Origin: Petrosia ficiformis
Taxonomy: Eukaryota > Porifera > Demospongiae > Haplosclerida > Petrosiidae
Length of the DNA stretch: 64,000 nucleotides
Assembly (NCBI GenBank): GCA_947044365.1
Contig: OX345641.1
Location: 3,075,460-3,139,459, forward strand
Direction of reading: 5' to 3'
The position numbers and the translations under genes are program-made. This document shows, one piece after another, positions 46,562 to 57,300 of the stretch. Below the pieces are notes generated by a model. It searched no databases and was not told the DNA's origin. It saw only the letters and a list, made by a program, of their open reading frames with translations. How positions within the stretch are numbered: the stretch's first letter is position 1; each line of letters begins with the position of its first letter.

Positions 46562-49500
46562 TGTATGTATGTATGTATCATATGTATGTATGTATGTATG
46601 TATATATATGTATATATGTATGTGTGTGAGTACATTAATTTTATGTATGTATGGATAATATTAACTTTTTGTATGCACATTATATAATAGTGATAATAAT
46701 TCATTAGGGTCTTTTGATGAATGGGATATTCTCTGCTATACCATTTACATTTCTATCTGTGGTAGCTATATTAGCTGGACCTCTTGCTGATTTCCTTAGG
46801 TCAAGATATCTCTCAACTACAGTCACAAGAAAACTGTTTACATCATCTTGTTAGTTAAACCTATTGGCAGTTAGATATAATGTAGTCCAGTGCTCAAAAT
46901 AACATCCAGCAATTGGACATTTTGCCTCATTGTCAGGACAAAATTGCATTTGTCTGGAGAAATTGTCTGATTAGTTATAAGAATAATACAACAAAAATAA
47001 GAACAGTAACCTCACATTGAGGTTAATTATTAGTCAAGAGCAGTCATAGCCTGGTCATTTTCCAGAAAAAACTCCATAATTTGCTGGTCAAATATTGTTT
47101 TGTCCAGATGGTTTGCTAGACACTTTCAAAAACTATTCCGAGCATTGAATGTAGTATACAATTCAGAATCAGACTGAATAATCTAATATTTACAGCTATG
47201 ATGTTATCAACCCTCTTCGCAATGTCTGGCCTGCCTACTACTAATGGTTTATGAGATTAGAATGCAATTACTATGTAAATGTAATTAAAGCTTTCATTTC
47301 TCTACACAAGTTCATCCTGGTAAAATTAGCTACATGATATATATATATTAATGGAAAGACAACAAGATTTGTAAGTAGTGTATTCTTTAATGGAACAAAT
47401 AATTAAAGGCCCTGGCAACAGAGACAATGATTTTCAAACAATTTGAGCAAAACAGTAAAATGACATACATCTTACCATAGTAAAAACAAATCATCATTTA
47501 TGCTCATATCCTTTGTTTTTTCATGTGTGCTTCTGTCCCTGATTAGATCATTGAAATAAAATAGAGCACTACAGTGCATGACCTTCCCTAGGTTCGCGTC
47601 GCTAATGTACACATTATGGGACAGGACCGTCTGGAAACTCTCATCACTAAACCGTGGCAAGCTACACATGACAAAATAAGGTTATTAACCAAAATTAACT
47701 AATTAATTTACAAATAATTATCAAGTATTTAGCTGCTTTTGCTTTATACTGTTGTTTCTAATCTTTGGTGTTACTTCAGAAATAATAATTTCTTTTCCAA
47801 ATTAGTACATCGGCACGGCACCATCTTTTGTTGTGACGTAGCATGACGAATTGGCCCTGCACAGATTCACGCAGAAGCCATGGTTTTGTGATGAGAATTT
47901 ACAGATGGTCCAATCCTGTAATGTGGTACATCAGAGACGTGAGACTAAACCCTCCCGTGATATAATGTTCACTATAACAGTGTCAATGCAAGAGTACTAA
48001 CTTTGTTGCCACAGTGAATAGTTCTGTTGCAAAGTATACATTTTTTGAAGAAAAAAAAACATTAAACAAACAAACACACAAAGACACACACAACCATTTA
48101 CAGTAACCCTTCAGATGAAGGGTATGTTTGGATTACACTTTATTATGCTGTATTTTATTTCTATAGCGCTCGTTCTTAGTGCTCTGTTTTTACTGTTATG
48201 TGGATATTTCGGAACATCCAAACTTATAGCTTTGAGTCTTTTAACAGCTGGTGTAGGATGTGTAGGCCTTGCAATTGCTGGATACAGTGTCAACCTAATT
48301 GATTTATCACCCAGGTTTGCTGGAGTGTTAATGGGTATTACTAATTGTGTAGGAAACTGCTCAGGGATCATTGCACCAGTAGTAGCAAAGGCAATAGCTC
48401 ATTCAGTAAGTGTATTAATGTGTTTATGATAGATCACCTATCTCTGTAATTATAAAATGACATTCATGCATAACAGATATATATAACTGTACGGAGCTTT
48501 ATAGTGTGTTCACATCCACAATGACTTCGAAAACAGGATGTGATGACTTGATATGTAATATAGTGTATAGTTTTATGTCATAAAGTAAGCATAATTATAT
48601 TCTAAGTCAATAACAAAGCAATGGATTGAAATTTTTCAAACAGTGTACAAACGACGAAATTTTTATGGGTACATAAAACGATTGTTGGTCCTTCCAAGCT
48701 AAAATTATCAACATTTTTCTGAGATCATGAAGAACCTTTTTAGAGTTACATACACTCACACACATTTTTCATGTTAGTGAATGATTGAATGTGTGTAAAC
48801 ATTATGACAGACAAACCATCTCAGTAATTATAGAATGACAAAGATATATTCATTGCACTTTGGATTAAACTGTGCAGAGTTACTACTATGGGTAAGAGTC
48901 TAGAGCTTGGCAATATCAAATGTTGTGGTAACGATTAATTGTCAAGTATTAATTTTAATTGCAATTTATTGTGATTTTTTTTACTCAAATAAGAACTATA
49001 ATATATTACAAGTTTTTTGCAAGAAATACCAGTTCATTGACTGTGTGTGGTTTATGTACACCATGTATGTGCTTACAATGTACATAATGATACTTTAATG
49101 CATGCATACACTTTGATAATTTACACTATTTATACTGTAGAGTGTATACATGTATACCATGTATGTGCTTACAATGTACATAATGATACTGTAATGCATG
49201 CATACACTTTGATAATTTACACTATTTATACTGTAGAGTGTATACATGTATACCATGTATGTGCTTACAATGTACATAATGATACTGTAATGCATGCATA
49301 CACTTTGATAATTTACACTATTTATACTGTAGAGTGTATACATGTATACCATGTATGTGCTTACAATGTACATAATGATACTGTAATGCATGCATACACT
49401 TTGATAATTTACACTATTTATACTGTAGAGTGTATACATGTATACCATGTATGTGCTTACAATGTACATAATGATACTGTAATGCATGCATACACTTTGA

Positions 49501-50308
49501 TAATTTACACTATTTATACTGTAGAGTGTATACATGTATACCATGTATGTGCTTACAATGTACATAATGATACTGTAATGCATGCATACACTTTGATAAT
49601 TTACACTATTTATACTGTAGAGTGTATACAGGTACTTTGTGTACACACTGTGCAAATCAACCAAAGGACTGATGATACACCTAAGCTATACCATTGACTA
49701 ATTATTAATAATTGTCTAACAATTATTAATTGTCCAACGATTATTAATTGTCCATAATAATTTAAAATGCAATACAATATAATAGGGATAATTACGATAA
49801 TTGAATTAATTGTCATATTGCCAGGCACTAGGTAAGACACCATGCAGGCCACATATATTCTTAATTTGCTGTATTTTGATAGAAAGCATAATATAGTTAT
49901 AAATTTCTACAATTATGGATTATTAAAATTAAATTTGCTTCTGTATATCTCTGCAGTTCCTCAAATTAGTAATATTATTTTAGTGTACCATGCACTATTC
50001 TCTTTTTTATTGCATTTTTTTAAGTTTGACAATATGAGATAGAGATCAAATTGTATTGGCTCTTTAATTGGTTTTTACTTTAATTTCTCTCTTAGAAACA
50101 TGCAACAAAAGAAGTATATATTGATGAATGGAGGCAAGTCTTTATGATAGCAGCAGAGGTTTATTTATTTGGAGCAATCATATATGCTATCCTTGCCGAT
50201 GGTAAGAAACAATGGTGGGCAGAAGGAGTTAAATGGAAAAATGGTAAATGGATTCATCCCTATACACTTCCACACCTGACAGAAAATGGTTTCACTATTC
50301 AATCATAA
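39529..50308 (+). CDS. SLC17 sialin-like anion transporter, copy D
   Basis: Exons: 39529-39789, 40236-40263, 40792-40991, 43232-43319, 43710-43805, 45228-45364, 46341-46487, 46708-46849, 48167-48405, 50096-50308; 516 aa. The ATG at 39529 matches the MSSF start of copy C; an ATG at 39523 would add two residues. The dileucine motif is ERDHLL. TM2 and TM4 signatures are intact ([33 protein letters not shown]). Copy D departs from its sisters in the conserved TM10-11 region: NHIDLAP has become NLIDLSP, and the next stretch reads [20 protein letters not shown] instead of the [14 protein letters not shown] type. LAAD after TM3 is LAAY. The exon 8/9 junction codon is TCG (Ser). The frame is open and splice sites are canonical, so it looks functional but altered in specificity or coupling. 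An AATAAA lies at 50497-50502. Confidence 0.92.
41010..41230 (+). repeat. Dispersed repeat, family 3
   Basis: GTTTTTGATAAGCTCACATG, CATTGGCCCAAAGAGC, GCACTGCACAGTTCTTTCTT and GCTCAAGATGTATTCCC recur at 58560-58715 in inverted orientation and partly at 56872-56960. Copies lie in introns of copies D and E. Confidence 0.7.
41718..41882. repeat. (GATA)n microsatellite
   Basis: GATA units with interspersed GATG, in intron 3 of copy D. Confidence 0.95.
42405..42600. repeat. Family-1 inverted-repeat element copy
   Basis: Arms AACCACTTTCATATAGCAAC and GTTGTTATATGAAAGTGGTT enclose a loop. The tail CCCAATCTTGTTCATGTGCT matches the tail at 1068-1085 and, inverted, the copy at 18984-19125. Confidence 0.65.
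42719..42776. repeat. 58-bp perfect palindrome
   Basis: The 29-base half starts AATTTATTGATTAGTATACT and continues to AGCTA at the centre; the second half is its exact reverse complement with no spacer. It lies in intron 3 of copy D. Confidence 0.9.
42943..43193. repeat. Terminal-inverted-repeat element, family 4
   Basis: The left end TGTAACCCAATTTGGGAA, with CCACACATGTGGCAGATAAT, is mirrored by ACCACATCTGTGGTTTTCCC and GAATTGGGTCACATG on the right. It matches the fuller copy at 44828-45076 in ends, length and internal words (TAATTTTGAATAAATGCTTACCTTCAAA). Confidence 0.7.
43570..43655 (+). repeat. tRNA-derived SINE-like element
   Basis: GTGTAGCGTAGTGGTTAGAG (box A) and GTGGTTCAGGTTCAGC (box B-like), followed by a shared tail TACGGTCATGTTGTTTC. 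A second copy at 51881-51962 has the same order and tail. Confidence 0.6.
44828..45076. repeat. Full-length TIR element (family 4), TA target-site duplication
   Basis: The left end TGTGACCCAATTTGGGAAAA, then CCACACTTATGGCACATAAT, is mirrored on the right by ATTATGTGCCACAAGTGTGG and TTTTCTCAATTTGGGTCACA. The arms pair over about 85 bp. Both ends are flanked by TA, consistent with a Tc1/mariner-type non-autonomous element. Diverged relatives sharing the tail TTCCTGTACAAAATGGC lie at about 31440-31650, 33080-33290, 36740-36950, 55120-55330, 57570-57800, 59925-60090 and 62054-62272. Confidence 0.75.
45131..45165 (+). other. Degenerate exon-6 start in intron 5 of copy D
   Basis: AACAGGTACTGTTGGTATCA followed by TTTGATTCATATT copies the acceptor and first 30 bases of exon 6, which starts at 45228. 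If spliced, its frame would hit TGA after six codons. The same relic and spacer occur before exon 6 in copy B. Confidence 0.5.
45458..45478. repeat. Run of 21 C followed by AG
   Basis: Pure C homopolymer in intron 6 of copy D, ending in AG, so it resembles an extreme polypyrimidine tract. No exon follows. Confidence 0.95.
46500..46630. repeat. (GTAT)n microsatellite
   Basis: GTAT units begin about 10 bp after the exon 7 donor of copy D (GTAAGT at 46488). Copy E carries a GTAT array in the same intron (61104-61280), so the seed predates the D/E split. Confidence 0.95.
49100..49632. repeat. 96-bp tandem repeat, about 5.5 units
   Basis: Units containing ACTTTGATAATTTACACTAT, AGAGTGTATACATGTATACC and GTGCTTACAATGTACATAAT repeat almost exactly every 96 bp in intron 9 of copy D. 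Because 96 is a multiple of 3, open frames run through on both strands (216 and 189 codons). These are artefacts, not genes. Confidence 0.97.
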
Positions 50309-52655
50309 TATTTTACTTATATAATTTATCTGAAGAGAAATACAAATTAATTTATTTTGTTATTTGCTGTACATTTTCAACTATTTTTCAATGTGAATTT
50401 CCACAGTCTATAACTAAATTTTTGATGCAAATATGAATGATTTGCAGTAGTTAAAATAATCATTTTATAACAGATAAACTACATCTCTTATAATTAAATA
50501 AAATAAAATAAAGAACATGGAGGGATATTCAAATCATTAAAAAAAACCACATGGAGAGGGTACCGGTATCAAAACCAAAAAAAGCACACAAACAAGATAC
50601 CTCAGCAACAATATTATACTCACTTCCTCCACCCCAGTGTCTGTGCCAATCTAAAAAAAAAGGGCAGAGTCTAGGGACTACTGGCAGACTTCAAGATCAA
50701 AATTAACAAGACATTTTTGCTAAAACCCTTTGGTTAATAAAGTTATCACAATTTGTATAACTCACATCACTGTTTGTAGACTCGAGAAGACTCTTGCGAT
50801 CATTTGCACACATCTAAAAATAACTAATCGTGTCATGAATATATCGCTAGCAAATGACTACATCAAAGCAAACAAAATTTGGGTAGTGGTTACAAGCATT
50901 CTCCATGAAAGTTACTTTCTAGCTCCAAATGTTTACTTTCCCACATAGTCGAATGTCCTGTCCTGACAGCACTCATTCTTCATGAAATGTTCCATCTTAT
51001 CGGTGTAACATGTAGCTATGACTGTAATTTTTTCTTAGTACGTATATATAATGTTATTACAACTATTATAATAATAATTATTATAAGTTGCATGCATGTA
51101 TAGATGTTAAATTAGGATTTTTTTTGTATAAGTGAATGTATAAACTAATACTTGTAGAGAATTTACTTCAAGGAAGGTATGTGTAGATTTTTCACAGAAA
51201 AATATTACCATGAATTACAGAAGCACATACAAATGATATCATAGTGATACAGTACTATTACTAAAATGTGTCAACTATAAGACTTTGTTGTGGGTAATGG
51301 GAAGTTACATTCTTAATGCATGAATAAAACACTATGTACACTATATTATAGTACTCAATGAATTATTATATACCCAGAACAATGGCTGACATTTTTTGTA
51401 GTGCAAGATTTGGTAAAAGCTGACTGTAATATGTATAATAATTTTATTGTCATATCTAGTTGAAAAAGATTTTGCAATTAGCCTGAATTCCAGTAAAATA
51501 CTTGTTGACAAAATGAAAGGTCTGTTTACACCAGGCATAGCCTGAGACAAATTATCTCAAGAGTGTCTGCAGAAACCATAGTACTATCCCAATTTGTATT
51601 TACTGTGAAAACTGTGAAAACACTTCTCTATCATTCAAGTATTTGTAATGGTATTGACATTTTAACCCTTGTAACTGTTTGCGTACTTATAATTTTGCTA
51701 AAGACTAATTGTGCTACCCTAATCGTTCTTGTTTGAAATTGGTGTTCAGAATCCGCCAGGTGGTAAGTCCCCTGAATCAACCGCTAAGGCTACAAATTAC
51801 AAAGTGGATCTGTTAAGCCAGGAGGCATCATCACTCATTACCCAAGGCTTGGGTCTAGCTAATCCATGATTTTTGAAGGAGGCGGCAGTGTGGCGTAGTG
51901 GTTAGAGCTTTAGCCTCCTGCTCGAGTGGTTCAGGTTCAGCTACGATCATGTTGTTTCGTAGAGTTAATTGCTTATATAACACCTATAGGATAGTTAATC
52001 CTAGTCAACTTCTCTATTGTGGGAAAAGTGGTCGAGGGTGAAGGCCAAGACCACTTTTTCCAGTGCCCATAACATGCGTTACTTTGGTGTGATGTATTGT
52101 AGACAGTTAAGGATAGTTTGTAAATAAGTGTTATCTTCTTCAACTAAATCATAAGCACAGTATTTGTACAAAGGTGATACATAAAGAATGAAAGTTCCAG
52201 TAACTAATTATAAATGCACACAAAAAATAACACATATAACCCACAGAAAACACCACAGATGGTTAATATTTGCAATGCCTGGGGTGGGTATTTGAAGAAA
52301 GGTACATGGAGGGATGATCAGGAAGAAGGGGCATGCATAAGCATATCGAACATTTCAGCCTGATAATGTACTACATATACATTATATTCATGACATATGC
52401 TATATGGAAAAAGTTTAAGTTTATAGCACAATGTTTTTTGGGTGGCCATGCTAAACCTACTGGAGTATATTGCTATTCATGTAGCTATATATAAATTATA
52501 GAAAATTTATATTATAAACATAACTAAGTATAATATACAACAATAATAATGTTAAAAGGAAGAAAAAGTGATTTACCATGTACCACTATATACAGTAAAG
52601 AAGCAAATTTTATGGTACATGTATCTATAATTATAATAACTAATGCAAGCAAAGT
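50309..52655. other. Intergenic region between copy D and the GNAT gene
   Basis: No exon recognised. A family-1 fragment lies at about 50565-50640 and a SINE-like element at 51881-51962. A hairpin GGGAAAAGTGGTC/GACCACTTTTTCC lies at about 52020-52060. Confidence 0.5.
51881..51962 (+). repeat. tRNA-derived SINE-like element
   Basis: GTGTGGCGTAGTGGTTAGAG and GTGGTTCAGGTTCAGC, followed by TACGATCATGTTGTTTC. It is the close relative of the copy at 43570-43655. Confidence 0.6.
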
Positions 52656-53564
52656 CTAACCAAGCTCTAAACTTGTCAATCCATAAATCTTTTCTCTTGG
52701 GTACTGCAGTGGATCTTTGGTGAACATGCGAATACACTGGAAATCTTTGCCTGCATGAAGATCATCAGCTATTTTGATAGCACCTTCATGAAAATCTGGA
52801 ATATCAATTACTAGTATTTGCTGAGGATTTCCATCAGCAATCACTGCTTCTGCTGCAGATTTCAGTAAGGCACATGCAATATCATCATTGTCAGCAAACA
52901 AGGGACCAATTCGATATCCATCTTTCTCTAAACGTACTGTTGATCGAGCTACAATAATACCCACAACATCTCCTTGTGCATCAATGGCAACAAAGCTCTT
53001 TCGTCCTGTGAGATTTATCCACCTCTCCAGAAAAGCAGGACGGGGTACTTGGAAACATTCACTATCATATTGCATAATTTTATCAAATGAAATTTCTTGA
53101 GCTGGTTTTATGGCCACGCCAAAGGAAGGCACACAGTCACAGAATGTGCTAACAACAGTTGATACTGAGACTAATCTGCGAGTAGTCACCCAAGCTATTT
53201 TGAATCCACTTCTTTCGTAAACACTTTCTTTATGTACTAAACCATCGAGGGCAACATTGCATCCTTCGGGTAAAGAGGCCATTCCAGCTTGAAATGTTTT
53301 CATGCCATAGCCCAACCCTTTCTCCCGATATGGCTCATCCACAATGTACAAACCAACAAATGCAAAAGAACTACTATACTTCACAAAGGAGACACAACTT
53401 ATTACCTCTCCATTCAGTTCACCAATAAAGAACCCAGTGTTATCTGCTGCCCAAAAGGCCTCTTGATCCTCACGCCCAGGTCTCCATCCCAGACCAGCAG
53501 CTGTTTTCAGCATCCAATTGAGATTTTTACGAGTTGCTAGGCGAATTACAAAAGAACTAGCCAT
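52656..53564 (-). CDS. GNAT-family N-acetyltransferase, single exon
   Basis: One uninterrupted frame of 302 aa from ATG at 53564 (context AAAATGG) to TAG. The N-terminal half has the GNAT fold: an opening strand (FVIRLATRKNL), FIGELNGEVISCVSFVKY on the central strands, and the acetyl-CoA pyrophosphate loop in YREKGLGYGMK (about residues 78-88), followed by ALDGLVHKESVYERSGFK, the typical strand 5-helix 4 ending. The C-terminal half (GRKSFVAIDAQGDVVGIIVA; QILVIDIPD) resembles a second, degenerate GNAT-like domain, as in two-domain acetyltransferases of the Acetyltransf_18 type. Substrate unknown; probably soluble, with no signal peptide or membrane segment. Its lack of introns among ten-exon neighbours suggests retroposition or horizontal gain, but many short genes in compact genomes are also intronless. 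Confidence 0.88.
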   Translation of the reverse strand: MASSFVIRLATRKNLNWMLKTAAGLGWRPGREDQEAFWAADNTGFFIGELNGEVISCVSFVKYSSSFAFVGLYIVDEPYREKGLGYGMKTFQAGMASLPEGCNVALDGLVHKESVYERSGFKIAWVTTRRLVSVSTVVSTFCDCVPSFGVAIKPAQEISFDKIMQYDSECFQVPRPAFLERWINLTGRKSFVAIDAQGDVVGIIVARSTVRLEKDGYRIGPLFADNDDIACALLKSAAEAVIADGNPQQILVIDIPDFHEGAIKIADDLHAGKDFQCIRMFTKDPLQYPREKIYGLTSLELG

Positions 53565-54304
53565 TTTCACCTATCAAGCATGCATCAACGATCGACTGCG
53601 AATTACCTTTCAGGTTGTAATTTTACAATTTCCTGTCAGAGAGGAAGTGTAACCAAATACTGCAGATCCCACACTCCAAATTACTGTAGAGTACGAGAGT
53701 ATACCAATGTGCTGGCATTCTATTGACCAAAACGCCCACGTTTTGTTGGATGTGGTCGGGCGGTGCTATGATTCAAGTGTCCGCCTTTTGATGTTACTTT
53801 GAAGTTAGCTTAGGGCAACAAAAAAAAGCAAGGTTGAGGTGACTGTTAGATACCATAGGTCCAAAGAAGCTGTTTTCAGTGATGCTGAGCCACACCTCAC
53901 ACATTATCAAGGTGGGTGTGGTTATAAAATTTTGACTGCAAGTTAGATTTTGTCTCACTATTAAATGAGCGTCAGAAAAAGGACAGCGAGTTTTCTTCAA
54001 TGTTTAATAGCGTTAGATTAGTCTCGCGTAGCCAGACCCATCCTAAAAGGGTCTGGCTACGCGAGACTAGCTAGTCTCGTCCCCAGCCGCCCACGCTCTC
54101 GCTCGTTAAGGGTGTGGGCGGCTAGGGACGAGACTAGAGACTAGCGTTAGATGTGGTTTTCTCACTGATGAAACTCTTAATAAGAGAGTAATTATATACA
54201 ATGTGCTTATGCGGAGCCAGACCCAACCTACTACGAAGGCTTACTATATAGTACTGGGGACAAGACTATGTGCACGAGCGAGGATTCCTTATTTAGCCGC
54301 AGAA
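53565..54304. promoter_or_regulatory. Shared upstream region of GNAT gene and SLC17 copy E
   Basis: The two genes are divergent with about 740 bp between start codons. CCACACCTC (53890) and AGGTGGGTGTGG (53910) form an inverted box pair followed by TATAAAA (53923-53929). A transposon occupies 54019-54143 (listed separately). A further fragment GGAGCCAGACCCAACC (near 54213) resembles the arm of the element at 58061. Confidence 0.45.
54019..54143. mobile_element. Small TIR transposon with 9-bp target-site duplication
   Basis: Starts TAGTCTC and ends GAGACTA, flanked on both sides by GCGTTAGAT (54010-54018 and 54144-54152). Inside are two consecutive hairpins: 54019-54069 (arms TAGTCTCGCGTAGCCAGACC and inverse around a 9-base loop) and 54072-54136 (arms TAGTCTCGTCCC and CCGCCCAC with inverses). 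End sequence and TSD length agree with the element at 58061-58329. It sits about 160 bp upstream of the copy E start codon. Confidence 0.82.
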
Positions 54305-57300
54305 ATGTCCTTTACAGAAAAAGATCATCTACTCAACTCCTCTATAAGAGACAAAGATAAGGAAAATAGATTAAGTTGGCTCACTAAGCTATGGAGGACT
54401 AATCGCTGCCCATGGATAAAATGTCGAGTTGTAATAACTATCATGTGTTTTCTAGGATTCTGTAATGTCTATGCACTTCGAGTTAATCTCTCACTTGCTA
54501 TAGTTGTCATGGTGAATGGTACAGAAGCCGTTTCACAACCTCACAAGGTACTGTCGTGATTATAATAATTTTTGTATTAGTTATGCATAAAAGAATAATT
54601 GCAATATTAATTTTGTTGAGCAGTAAGTTTGGGTATATATTATGTATTAGGTAATTATATAACTATTCATTTCATGCATTTTACAGTTTATTGCATCATA
54701 GTAGTAAGAGTTGTGTAGAGTGAATATAATATAATATATCCCAATACAGTGAAACATCAAAGTAAACCACAGGTTTATAAATGAGATATAACACCCTGCA
54801 GTCATATATAAAACCTGCCGTCGACACAGACTACAAGAAAACAATGCTTACCTTTTCCAAAGTGAAGACAGAGGAGTAGGATAAGCAACAAGCATCTACA
54901 AAGGCTTCATGCTATGGTCCTCGTGCTCAATGATTATAAATCTGATATAGCACTCGTAGGCATGTTTTAATATACGTACGATAGTTTTCAATAGTTTGTG
55001 TATACATAGTAAATTTAAAGCGAATTTTGTGAGTATTATAATTTAGGTCGGTTTAGTTTCATTTCATCTACCAGCTAAAGATCACTTTGCCTTAGTCCTT
55101 TACAAACATTTCAGAGCTTAGACTGTCCCATTACAGAAAATGGGGACAATTGAACAAACCCTTACCTCTAAATTGCTTGCTGTTTTGCTATTTTTGATAG
55201 GGAGATACAAATTTTGGTATCCAAGAGCTCTTTGTGGATAACAAATTTCATTCATTTCTTGTGCAAAATTTCCAAATAATGACCAATCTAGGATTTGTTC
55301 AAAATTGCTTTGTAGCATTCGGTCCCTTTCACAACTTAAAGAAAGTGATTGAAGATGGTACATTTTTGTATTATTCTTCGGTCCTTAATTGTAAATGTTT
55401 CCAACACATGGTGCAATAAAGATAATCAGATTTGTAATCCCATGTTAACTGCTGACTATATCAACTTTGTGGTATCCACATGACCATATATCAATTATGT
55501 GGTTTAATGTACTTTCTTATTCAATTTGTGAGAAAATGAAGTGCTTTTATTTCAGCTTATTATGCTATATACGCTCAAATTCCCAGTTTTACTTCAATTA
55601 TGCTTCCACTTAGGTACCTGTTATGCTCTCAATATGCTAAAAATTGTCAGAAATATAAAAAAAACTGATAATTACATAACTGATGCTTATATTTTACAGA
55701 TAATTCACTTTGACTTGAACTGTCAGATTTCAAACCTTTTTGTAGGCTTGAGGCTGTAGCTGTAGACTCATTTTAGATCGGCTAAAACTTAATTTTCAGA
55801 TATAGTTGCAACTATGTGACCTCATGACCTTTGCTAAAAGGTAATTTGACCACAAAGTTTATATTCCACATCATTGTGCTTCATGCCTATTATGCTTAAA
55901 GCATAATGTGCTTGTCCCTGAGGTAATGCTTCTCTTTGAATGCTCCATTTTGTACTTGAGGCCAACAAAACCTATTCCAAAGAATGTACAATTATCAATC
56001 TACATGCATAACGCTTCCTATCACAGTTTTTGATACTTTATGCAATGGTCATTTAGTTTAAGAATTTTAAAAAAGCCTCGATACTATAGTAATAGTAACA
56101 CTGACTTAGGCAGTAATAGTAACACTGACCTAGGCAGTAATAGTAACACTGACCTAGGCAGTAATAGTATTTTAAGGTAATAGTAATTATTATTATTAAT
56201 TAGGTAATAATAATTTACTGATTTGTAAGGTAATAATTTATTATTATATTATGGTAATAATAATCTGCTGATTTTAATATTACATCGCATTGCAATTGAC
56301 CCCTTGTCTGGTGAATTCATAGCAGTTGAAATGAAGCTATTCTATTTATAAATATAGTGGAAATGTATAATGGAATGATATGTACTTCAGTTTTAATTAA
56401 TCAACATCACATTTTACATTTCAACTTTAATGATTTACATTAGGTAATAATAAACTACTGATTTTTAAGGTTATTATTATTATTATATTATGGTAATAAT
56501 AATCTACTGATTTTAAAGGTTATATTACATTGCATTGGAATTGACCCCTTGTCTGGTGAAGTCATAGCAGTCGAAGTGTATAATGGAGTGATATGTACTT
56601 TAGTTTTAATTAATCTTCCTACATCACATTTTACATTTCAACTTTGATTATGATTTACATTTTTTATGTAGATTTATAACTGGACTCACACAGAGCAAGG
56701 TACATGTATACATGTGTAATTTATTATAAATCATGTATTAATTGTACAATGTGACCTACAAAAAATGAGGTCTCGAAAATGCTTGGCAGGGTTTCATACT
56801 GGAGAGTATTACATCCCGCGCTACATCTCAGACTACATCCCAAATGCGAAGGAAGTAGTCTGGTGACTCTTTGTTAACTGGCTCAAGATGTATTCCCCCA
56901 GTGGCACATACACTAACCATTGATGAACCAATTAGGCTCATGCTTCAATACATATCAAAAAATCTGCTGCACTGTAGTATGTAGTTTAAAGGTGAAAGAT
57001 ATATTTGTGACTGGTCTGTTTTTTTTTCTTGTTTTTTTTTTAAATCTTATTTAGGTGACCTATTATTTTATTTTTAATGTGCATTTCTCAGTATTTATGG
57101 GTTATGACTCAAAAGTGCTGTTGTAGTCAGTCAGTGATGCACTCCCGGATAATTGGATTGGTCAATATCAGCCACTAGTATTGGTATCAGTTATTTCTAA
57201 ATGTGTAACTGATATTGTAATAAATGTACTATTAAATTAATGTCATTTCTTGCAGTGATTATAGTAAATGATTGCTTATCCAATCACATCACTAAGTATA

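Noticed and set aside
49047..49697. 216-codon frame with repeated peptide
   Set aside because: Produced by a 96-bp tandem repeat inside an intron of SLC17 copy D, open on both strands.
53565..53570. Two extra N-terminal codons of the GNAT gene
   Set aside because: They begin with GTG; the ATG at 53564 has a good start context.
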